Below, in pieces: positions 1-64,000 of a stretch of 64,000 nt of DNA; within the stretch, counting starts at the first letter, position 1, and the number at the start of each line of letters is the position of its first letter. Under the pieces are notes generated by a model. That model was not told where the DNA came from. It ran no database searches and worked only from the letters and a program-made list of their open reading frames with translations. The stretch comes from Podocnemis expansa (Eukaryota; Chordata; Testudines; Podocnemididae): the NCBI GenBank assembly GCA_007922195.1, contig ML682125.1, positions 248,001 through 312,000 of the forward strand, in the 5' to 3' direction. Made by a program: the position numbers and the translations under genes.

Positions 1-319
1 CTCCATAGACAGAGGGGTCTGCTCTAAAGGTGTAACACCCCCACCCCTGCCTGGGGGGCTGCCAAGGGGTAGTCTGCACCCGTCCTCCCATCAGCCTGTG
101 CCAGCTTGGATCTGGGCCAGAGACAATTCGTGGTGCACGTTGCCCAGGGCCAACAGGTGGTGACGTTCTGTCGATGGGCCTGCTAGGTGCTCCGGGTTGG
201 CACTGGGGACTGGGCAGATGTCCCTGGAGCCTGGTGTTCTCGCTTTGTTCCTGCCCGCCTGGGTGACAGCAGGGCCAGCAACACCCATAGGCCTCCCCTA
301 TAGGGCCTGGGCCAGCCCG

Positions 320-500
320 ACCAAATATGTGAACTAGGCAGTCGCCTAGGGTGCCAGGTTTTAAGAGGCACCCAATTAGATGGAAGTGAATTTTTTCATT
401 TGTTTAAAAAATATACATTATCACTTTTCTCTATATTGACTGTAGATTGGGGGTACCAAAGTCATAGCTTGGCTAGGGTGCCCAAAACCCCTGGACCACT
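320..500. repeat. Interspersed repeat with inverted 'CTAGGGTGCC' ends
   Basis: An AT-rich island in GC-rich DNA. 'GCCTAGGGTGCCAGG' near its left end and 'GGCTAGGGTGCCCAAAA' near its right end resemble the ends of amniote hAT-type elements. I could not find convincing terminal inverted repeats or a target duplication, so the class stays open. Confidence 0.4.
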
Positions 501-2394
501 CCTGTGTAGAGGGCCTCTGCTGGATGGGCGAGGGGACTTAGGTCTGGCTGGTGCCAATGAGGTGGATGTTGGTCCCACAGAGTGAAGCTGAGGGCCCCAA
601 ACTCATGGCCACCAGTTCTGCACAGCAGCCTTCGGGGCTTCCCAGTCACTGCAGCCCAGGCTGGAATTGAACCAACTAAGGGGCATCACGCTTGGGGCAG
701 TGGGATACAATTCATGCAGAAAGCAGGTGCCAGGACTAGGAGCTTGCCCCTGCGACATCCCTGGGCTGACGCAGGCATCCCAGGTCTCTGCCCAGACCGG
801 CCGAGGAGGGGCTGAGTCCCTTCCTCGCATGCTGCACAGTGGGCTGGATGAGGGCCTGTTCCAGCTGCATGGGGCAGGGGGAGGTGCTGCCTCATGGGAT
901 GAAATTGCCCCCCGCCTGCCATCCTGCGGGCTTGCCTGATTGTGGCGGAGGATGGTAGGGACATTGGACCTTTGTGTATTGAGCTGGCCTGGGGGGACCT
1001 CTGGGTGCATGGTCTGTCCACGTCCTGTGCCTTGAGAAGAACGACTGTGCTCCTCGCCTGTGCTCTGAACAAGACAGTTCCCAAGTCTCCAGGCATGAGG
1101 CTCCATCACTTGGGCCCCCGTGTGGCCCTAGGAGATCCATTCCCAGCTGTGTGAAACTGCCCAGCCCCACTCCCCTGTCCCCTGCCCCCCGTGGGAGATG
1201 GGGCCCAAGAAACAAGCTGAGAAGCTCCAGCTGTTTCACCTTTTCCCCACACAGCTCCCCTTGCTGGTCCTGGGCACAGCTAGCGCCTGTCCTGGAGCCC
1301 TGTGGGCGGCCGCTCCTTGGTCACTTGCCACGAGGAATCATTTCCGATCCATGTTTATTTACTATGGAGTTGTCACCATCACCCAGGCTGGCCAGCCTCG
1401 ACCCGTGGCCAGACCCTGCTCTCTGGCGTGCCAGGAGAACCCGGCACAGCCGCAGTCCTTCGAGGCGCAGTGCAAGAGAGCAGAGTTTCTCCCAGTCAGT
1501 GTGAAGTGTCCATGTGGGGTCACCATAGGGCGGCCGCAGGAGGGTGGCCAGCTTTGGGCGGATGGATTCCTGGAGCTTTAATCCCATGGTGCCACCCTGA
1601 GTTCAAGAGTCATTTGCCAGGTCAATCCTGTAGGGTTGGCGGGGCTGGCTCGCCTGGATTAGGGGCAGCGCCCATGGTTCAAAGGGAAGGGGATGGATGC
1701 GGTGTTCAGGCTCTTGCACCATTTGGTGTTTTGCTCCCAGAGCTGGAGTCAGAGGATACCCTGAGCTTTTGTTTTCAACAGGCAAGTGCCTGACTCTCCC
1801 AGTGGCGGAGAAGAGCCTGTGCTCTCAGTGCAACTTAAAGGCCCAGAACGTGAAGGCAAATAAAATGGCTGTTGTTTTAGTGCCTGACTCAAGGACGCTG
1901 GGGCTAGCCAGCATTGCGTTCCCTCCTCTGAGCATGCCGCTCCTATCCCTGCACCTCCAGTGGGAGGGCTGGAGTAGAGACCCCTCTACAATCCAGTGTC
2001 TGGGTGAAATGCGTCCTTTTCTTGCTCTGTGCTGGTGCATGGCATTGCAGTGTGCTTTTAAACAACTGCCTTGTGCTGTTTCAGAGGTGGCTGCCTTGCG
2101 GTGGTAGGTGAAGCAATTCTTGTACCCGTAGGGTCTGCAAAGCATTTTGGGCTATGTCAGGGTGTGAAAGACATCATCTACCAGGCAGAACTGGTCCCCA
2201 CTTTGAGCAGTGTCTGAAGGCGGCGCAATGCCAGCAGGAGTTTGAAGGATGGCATGAAATCAGTCAGTGCAGGGTTGATCAGGCCCATGTATAACAGGGC
2301 AGAGCAGGGGGTGTGATGCCAGTGCTCAGCACCCCCCCCCCACCAACCTCCAGGACTGGGCAAGGCACAAATCTGGTCTGACGGGTTCAGAATG

Positions 2395-2475
2395 TGTCTG
2401 CCAGCGACTCCCCTGGGGAGCCTGGAGCAAGTCCTTCACTTTGCTAGACCTCAGTTACCCGTCTGTTGAAGGGAC
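2395..2475 (+). repeat. MIR-like SINE fragment
   Basis: 'GAGCAAGTCCTTCACTTTGC' followed by 'CCTCAGTTACCCGTCTGT' matches the ancient MIR/CORE-SINE pattern (loss of cash-like 'CAAGTCACTT...CCTCAGTTTCCCCATCTGT'). The copy is old and truncated. Confidence 0.6.
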
Positions 2476-2903
2476 CCCCAGCCTTGCCCGGCTCTGCAAA
2501 GGAGCATGTGGGTGAATCGCTTAGTGCCAGAACTGTTACTGCCTCTGGTCCTCAGGCACTGGATGCTGGAGATCTCAGACGAGTGTCTCTCACTGGATTT
2601 CCACTGGGCGCACAGTGCTGCGTGAAAATGAGAGGGGGTCCAGCCTCACAGCTGGTGGATCACCTTGGTTCTCGACACAGGCTCAGGGTGGGCCTGTGTG
2701 GTCTCTGAGCGAGGCCTCGAGTGGGGATCCTGTCACCTGGTGTCTCAGCCCCACTCACCACCTGCATGGGCCTAGAGATGTGGTTTGGGTGGGTCAGGCC
2801 TTGGCTGCGCTAGGTGCTGTACATAGCACAGGACAGAGCCGGCCCCTGGATCTTTTAGCCGGTCTCTGTCTCGCCCAGAATGGTGGGTAGAGGCTGAGGC
2901 TGA

Positions 2904-57906
<55,003 letters not shown>

Positions 57907-60760
57907 ATGCAGTACGTATGTCTCCTGCTTGCTCTAGCTTTCCTGGCACCATCCCCCCCAGGGCTCCATGTAGGCCCTCACTGAGGGATGGAAAGCTGGG
58001 GAGGGTGGGACCCAGGATTGACCACTGGCCTCTCGCCATCATTGGTGGGCGCAGGCACAGGCGGTGCTGAAGGCATGGCCAGGGAGACTGTCAGGGGCTG
58101 GCTCTGGAGTGCTGTGGCCCTATCTGTAGGGTCACCCCCCCCCACACACACACGCGTGGGAAGGCATGACTTCCCCAGATGGTGGGAGCACTGTCAGTCA
58201 GGGCACAGAGAGCCTGTGACTGCCCCATGGCCCCAGCTCTGCTCTCCCCAGGAATGCCACAGCACCGGGCAGCCTCCCCACATGCCCTGGCACAAAACGT
58301 GGCGGGGCACACCAGGCCTGTGACTCCACTTTGGCCATCCTGGCCTGGGGATGGGGATGGTGGTGAGACGTCCCTGGGCAGTGCCCCAGCCCCTTGCTGC
58401 TCCCCAGCTGCCGCAGGACTCCTTGTGCTGCCCATGTGAGCTGGGACCAAAGGAGGACCCTGGCAAGAGTGGACACGTGCTGGGACTGGCTCTCCCTGCT
58501 CTATTCTGTTCCCTGGGCATGATACCACGCCAGCCAACTCAGGGTCCTGGCTCTTCCCCCTCCCTCCATCCTCAGCTGCTGGCAGTACCCAAGTGCTCCC
58601 CGATGGCGACACCATGCCAGGCTGCCACCCAACTCCATCGCCTTCTCTTGCAGCTGCGTCAGGTCTCAGCGTGCTGCCCATGTGAGCCAGGACTGGACGA
58701 GGACCCTGGTGGGAGCAGACCACATGCCGGCACTGACCCTCACCACTGACTCTGACACCGCCCCCCAGCTGGGGCTGCAGGGGCTGGTGCCCAGAGGGCC
58801 TGGTGCCCACACGGCCCCTTTCTCCAAAGGACGCTGTTGTGTGCGGGGCCATTCTCCTGCCAAGCTCCCCCCAGGGTCCAACTGCACAGACCCCAGGCTG
58901 GGTCCTTCCTTTCCAACATGGAGTAGTGCAGAGGGAGGGGACCCAGCTGGGCACTGGGGGGGCATGTAAGGGGTCAACTACTCTGCATCCCAGAGGTAAC
59001 CCGTGCCAAACGGGTTCAATGGAGGGCATGGCCAGGGCTGGCGGAAGGGGCCCTGCTGGCAAGCTCTCCTCCAGCTCTGCTCAGGGGCCTGGAAAGGCAG
59101 TGGTGAGACAACAGCAGCTAAAGCTGTGGTTCTGGGGACCAGGGTGCTTGGGCCCCCTCTCTGACTCCCTCCATGGCCTTGGTGCCCTGCTGCCCCTCTC
59201 CAGGCCTGTGGGGGAAAATGGCTGGGATGTGGTGAGGAAGGCTCATGGGCTGGGCTGGACTCTGGCACTGCTTGGGGCCATTCTGTGGGCTGACCAGAGC
59301 CTGGCCCAGCTCAATCTGACTCCCACAGGCCCCTGGGGCTGGCCGTGGTCCCATTGATGACATCTCCTGCACCCCATAGTGTCAGCTCTAGCTGCTCAGA
59401 GTCTGGGACAGCTGAGAGAGCTGGGGATATGGCCTGACCCTTCCCATATTCACCAAACTTTGTTATTTTAATGACAGAACCCCAAACCCCAGCTTCAGGG
59501 CCGGGCTGGAGTTTGGGGAAAGAGGCTCAGGGCGATTCGTGCCTTTTTCAACCCTCTCCCTCCCCGGCTGTGACCCGGCCCCTGCGCACTCAGATACCCA
59601 GGTGATGGGCAAATTCTGGCAAGAGCAGCTTCTGGCGCACCTGCTTTGTTTCCTCCTGACTGGGCACATCTCTGTGGCAGGGTCACTGAGAGCGACAGGC
59701 AGAGTGACGGGGTCTCCCCAGATGGAGAACCTGCCCATGACCCCCCCCCACGGCCCAGAACCAGCAGCATTGTGGAGCTACTGGGGCAGGAGGTCAGACC
59801 GCCTGGCCTGGAAACACAGCTGCTGGCCAGCGGAGCCAAGGCCCCAGCCCCTGGTGTGCGTGGGCTGGACACTGAGCTTGGGACTGTTTCCAGATGTTCC
59901 CAACCAGCTGCAGGGCTGCCCACCCACCACTTCCTCTTACACCGCTTGCTGGGACCATGCCGGCCAGCACCGGAGGCAGGGTTACCAGTGGGGAATGGCC
60001 TCAATAACCCATCCTCTGCACCAGGCGGGGGGGAATTTGGGCTGGAGCTGTCAGGTGTGGCTGGGCCACAGAACCTAGTCCTCTGAGCGGGGGAACCAGA
60101 CTCAAGGACAGCTGATGGCCACTGAGCATAGCCCCTCTTCACATGTGGGCTGAGGGGTGTGGGCGGGCTCTGCCATGTTTGCAGGACTTAACACAGCCAT
60201 GCAGATGTGCAAAGGCCACTGTGCGCACCATTATTTATCAGCCCGGTACTGGCCTTTCTCGGGCATGCGCCTCAGGGCCGCACCTGTTGCCTGCTCAGAT
60301 CTGTGGCCCCAGGGTGCACAGACAGCCTGAGCTGCCTGCTTTTGCGAATTAATAGACACCCCTTCCCAGCCCTGTTTTTTAGTGACAGAAGAAAGGGAGC
60401 AGGCTGCTACAGAGCTGCCTCACTTGCCACCCCACCCCTGGGCATTTTATTTTTCTGCTCATTCTTCCCAGGCGCCAGCAAGGGCGCTGCAAATGCTGTA
60501 AATAAGGCAAAGGGGAGGAGACAAACACATGTCTGCTGAAGGGGTTGGCTCCCAGCCCTTCTCCCTGTATTTATCATGTCTCTGGGTCAGGTGCCCCCCC
60601 CCCGCCATTTTCTACTGTCTGTCGTGTATTGTGTGGACACTGTTCAATAGCCATGGCGTCCCTTCCCGCACTGTCAATGTAAGCACGTGTAAAGCAGAGC
60701 TTAGCCTCGGCACCCACCCAGGAGGCGCTGGGGCCTAGAATATACAGCCTGACCCTGCCT
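57907..60760 (+). other. EBF4: Probable EBF4 3' UTR and downstream DNA
   Basis: No canonical AATAAA was seen. The variant AATATA at 60739-60744, followed by 'CCCATGTGTCCATTTGTG', is the best poly(A) candidate. The stretch 60180-60540 has AT-rich, conserved-looking words ('CACCATTATTTATCAGCC', 'GCAAATGCTGTAAATAAGGC'). The UTR end is a guess. Confidence 0.35.
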
Positions 60761-63700
60761 TTGGTGGACCACCCATGTGTCCATTTGTGCCCTGCGCCAT
60801 GCCAGGGCTGGCCCGTTGCCTTCCCTGGCGGGGCTTTCTCAGCTCCAAACCCTCAAGGCTGACCCCACTCTTGGTAGAGTCCAGCGTATGGCAGCTGAGG
60901 GTCAGCAGGGCAGAGTCGCACTAAGGGAAACCCCCTCCGGGCATCGGTCAGGTCATTTCCACACCCCGGCCACTGTAGGATGGGCCCCCGGGCCAGTCTC
61001 AAAAGCCCCACTGATGACTATGCCCAGGCGCAGCTGTCAGCTGGGTACTGTTTCCCAGCGACCTGCCCCATCCCTCTCCAGCTGGTGCCCTGGTGGCAAG
61101 GACCCATGTCCTGGCCATGGAGATCAGCTCATGAGGCCCAGGAGGGGATTGACTCAAGTTGGCAGAGCAGGACCCCCACTTGGCTTCCCAGCCAGGAGCT
61201 CACAGCCTGGCCCACTCAACCCCTTGCTCATGGAGGGCCCAGCTTTGGAGAAGCAGGATGGAGGCAGAGCCAGAAAGATGCCTCCCCCTAGCCCCACTGA
61301 GGGTGCTGGGTGCACCTCGTGGGATGGGCTTCCCGTTGGGGTGGCAGGTGGGGGGGCGAGCACCGTCCCCTTTGTTCTGATCCCTGAGAAGGGAGCGTAG
61401 GGAGCCCAGGCAGGAAGTGTGAAGAACTGGGGCGGGGTGGGAAGGTAAGAGGCGCACATCCAAGACAGCCGCAAGTCACAGACCTGCTTCCCGAATGGTG
61501 CCCTGAGAGCGGGCGACTGCCAGGGAGCTGCCAGCCCAGCACTGGGCCAGGGATGCTGAAGGGCCATGCCCAGTCGCCTCTGCTGGCACCATGTCAGTTG
61601 ACTCCTGGTCCCTGTCTGCACCTGGCACATGCTCATGGCCAGTGGCTGGTGCAGCAGTGAATGGGGAACGTGGTGGGCAGTGGGGCACATCAGTCCTCCC
61701 CACCCTGTCATGCCCACGTCAGCCGTGATGTGGCCAGCCAGTTGCCGGGGGGGCAGGGGGGGAGTCAGGCTGCCCAGTCTGGACAGACTGACAGACACCC
61801 ACCCGCACACCCCCTCCATAACAGCTGCTGGCCACTTTACCCTTCAGGCCCGGCCAGGCTACGGGGGTGAGGTGGTGTGGATCAGAGGGGAGCCTGACCC
61901 AGAAGACCAGGAGGGACCAGAGCATGGAGCCAGGTTAATTCACATGTGCTGAGCGAGGGGTACTGGGTGTGCTCTGCCGCCATATGAACAAGGATGGGGC
62001 CCCTGAGCCCTCACCAGCCCCAGCCCCATCACACAGTCAAAGACCCGGGACCCACAGTTGTGGACCAGTCCTGGGAACCCCCTTTGGTGTCACTCTACCC
62101 AGAGCCAGCCCCTTGGCTTCACCCCTGCTGGGAGCAGCCCTTGGAGTCTTCGCACCCGTGTCCTGCCGTGAGTCCAGCTTAAGCGTACCCCAGAGGGAGA
62201 CTTTCACCCCAAAGGGTGCATTGCACCCCAACTTGGCACAACTCTCAGCTGGTTTCTCCCAGCTGTGACATGCGGCGACACATCCCTGTCAGCTCCAGTG
62301 CAAGGACCGAGGCCATCCTGGGTGGGAGGTGCCAGGCTAGCGGGGCTGGGGGGGCACCAGAGAGACCCAGCCCAGCAGTAGCACACAATTTGCACTGCTG
62401 CAAGGCAGGAGTGTGGAGCAGGACTGGGGTAGCAGGGGACTGTCAGGGGGTGGCCAGTGATGTAGGTTAGTCCCTCGGGAAGGTGACATTGAAAGGGGGT
62501 GGTGAGGGAGACTTGGGGGCGGGTGAGGGACTGGTACGTGATGAAGGGGGAATTTTTCATGTTTGTAGGAACATGGTGTGAGCCACAAAGGCGTGACGGT
62601 GCCACCAGTGCCCCATGTAACGGGGCGCATTGTATGGATGCCCAGGACCAAACCCCTGCCCCAGAGCACTGGCCCACAGTGCTAGCATGTTGCCCATCTG
62701 AATGCCTGGGGCCCCCAGGAGTCCCCTGTGGGGCAGAGGCTCAGGGGCGTGTTTGGCCAGCTAAGCAGGGGGGGTGGGGGTGCATGCAGGTTTGGTGTAT
62801 GGAGCAGTCCAGGTCCCCCCCCCCGCCCTGGCAGAGCAGCTGGAGGCCCACATATGGGGGGATGCATGGGGGGGGTTCAGTGATAGAGTGAGCTGCAGCC
62901 AGGCTCCCCGAGTGTGGGGACCCCTCCCGGGCCAGCTGGAAGCCAAAGGATGAGAGGGAGAGGCAGCATGTGAGCGCAGGATGAAAGGCCACTATGGCCC
63001 AAGGAGCCAGCGTGGCAGCCAGCGGATATGGGGCAGGGCGGCCCAGGGGTCGAAAGCAGGGTGGGAGGAGATGGGCTAACAGCCAGTGCTGTGGTCCCCT
63101 GTGAACCCACCACACGTCACGTGACACTGGCTCTGCCACACTTCCTGGGCAAACCCCCAGCTCCCATGTGGGCTTTGTCCACAACCAGGGGCAATCTGAA
63201 TGTTGCCAGCCCTGGGTCTGACCATCCCAAGCCCCATATCCTAAGTGTGTGTAACGGGGTGTCTGTGTGGAGGCGCTAGGCCAGCTGTGGGACTGGGAGG
63301 GCAGCGGGGTGACAGCACCCACATACTGCACTGGGCAGGGGCATGCCAGGAGCGTGGCATGAAGGTGACACAGTTTGTGTGGCGTTGCAGTCGGCTGGGG
63401 CAATAGATAGGGCAGGCGCTGGACAACTTGCAGGCTGGGTGTCTGCCCAGCCAGCCCTGCTGAGCAAAGGCACTTGCTGCATTCCCATGGGACCAAAATG
63501 ACTGACACGCCAGGCTGAATGGGCCACGTGCACCCAAGTGGTCCCAGCAACTCAGCCTCACCTGGGCCAGCAGCAGCATGGCAGATCCCAGCACCTTCCC
63601 CATCACATCCCAGGCTTTCACCACATGACCTAAAAGAGCAACCCCACTAGCTGGCAGCAGTAGTAAGCTTTTATTCCCAAATGATACAACCACTAGAGGG

Positions 63701-64000
63701 AGCGGTGGGACACGCTTTGCCCATTTGGTCCATGCACCAGCACCTCCCATGTGGAATATCCACACTAACATTGTGGCACAGCTGGTGGGCAGTTTGTTGC
63801 TGGAGGAGGAATCAATGACCTGGAGGCCAGCTCCCGTCTTAGCAGCACGTGTGTGTTTACACTGGGAGGGGAACCCCTGGCCTAGGGCAGAGGATCGCAG
63901 CCCCCCACTCCTAGACTGCTCAGTCAAACACCAGTGCCCAGCTTGGGGGGGGGGGGGGCACAATGCCCCAGGAACCAGCCCTAGCTGCATAGATTCAGCA
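60761..64000. other. Flanking DNA without recognised genes
   Basis: GC-rich sequence. Long open frames on both strands (for example minus 62741-63550 and 63241-63990) show no family motif and look like chance frames. In mammals CPXM1 lies downstream of EBF4 in the opposite orientation; I recognise none of its sequence here, so if present it lies further right. A poly(G) run sits at about 63943-63958. Confidence 0.6.
63688..63705 (+). promoter_or_regulatory. Candidate CTCF site downstream of EBF4
   Basis: AACCACTAGAGGGAGCGG fits the CTCF core CCASYAGRKGGCRS with one mismatch. It would be a plausible boundary 3' of the gene; occupancy unknown. Confidence 0.3.

Noticed and set aside
58091..59062. 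Minus-strand open frame of 323 residues downstream of EBF4
   Set aside because: No recognisable domain, low-complexity Pro/Gly/Ser composition, and lies in the probable 3' UTR; not similar to anything I recognise from CPXM1.
62741..63990. Overlapping minus-strand frames (269 and 249 residues) considered as a possible CPXM1 end
   Set aside because: Carboxypeptidase and discoidin motifs are absent and no splice-consistent exon could be drawn.

Overview
This window is vertebrate nuclear DNA. It holds one recognisable gene, EBF4 (early B-cell factor 4, of the COE/EBF transcription-factor family), on the + strand from 3281 to 57906. Fifteen exons can be placed to the base. They correspond to exons 2-16 of the family. 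All have GT-AG introns and compatible phases, and together they encode 556 residues with no stop or frameshift. Exon 1 (about 44 residues) lies to the left of base 1. The C-terminus, ending in GLAYS, is what separates EBF4 from EBF1-3.

The organism is most likely a turtle. The evidence is the repeats: several copies of the SINE reading 'GAGTCCTGTGGCACC...GACTAACAGATTT...CCCACTTC', typical of cryptodiran turtles; CR1 LINEs with the turtle-type 3' region; and a tRNA SINE with a CR1-like tail. GC-rich DNA with compact introns would fit a microchromosome, but that is inference.

Layout: 1-3280 is the end of intron 1. Exons 2-6 (3281-7324) are tightly spaced and encode the first part of the DNA-binding domain, including its zinc knuckle. 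Intron 6 (7325-36070, 28.7 kb) is the largest and carries CR1s, SINEs, hAT-type DNA elements, minisatellites and several AT-rich, homeodomain- and octamer-rich blocks that look like regulatory DNA. Exons 7-11 (36071-42903) finish the DNA-binding domain, encode the IPT/TIG domain and begin the HLH region. Intron 11 (42904-54004) is AT-rich and largely repeat-derived: two LTR-like copies, a hAT element, a long CR1, and an inverted-repeat pair. Exons 12-16 (54005-57906) encode the duplicated HLH helix and the Ser/Pro/Thr-rich activation region. From 57907 to 64000 come the 3' UTR and flanking DNA, in which I recognise no second gene.

The main structure beyond the gene is a set of non-autonomous hAT-type elements whose ends and 8-bp target duplications can be read directly, including two nested in CR1s; a tandem NAGNAG acceptor at exon 9; and an in-frame 66-base exon that encodes exactly one copy of the duplicated HLH helix. 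I found no bacterial-type system, CRISPR array or new protein-coding gene. The other long open frames are GC-rich chance ORFs or readings of repeats.
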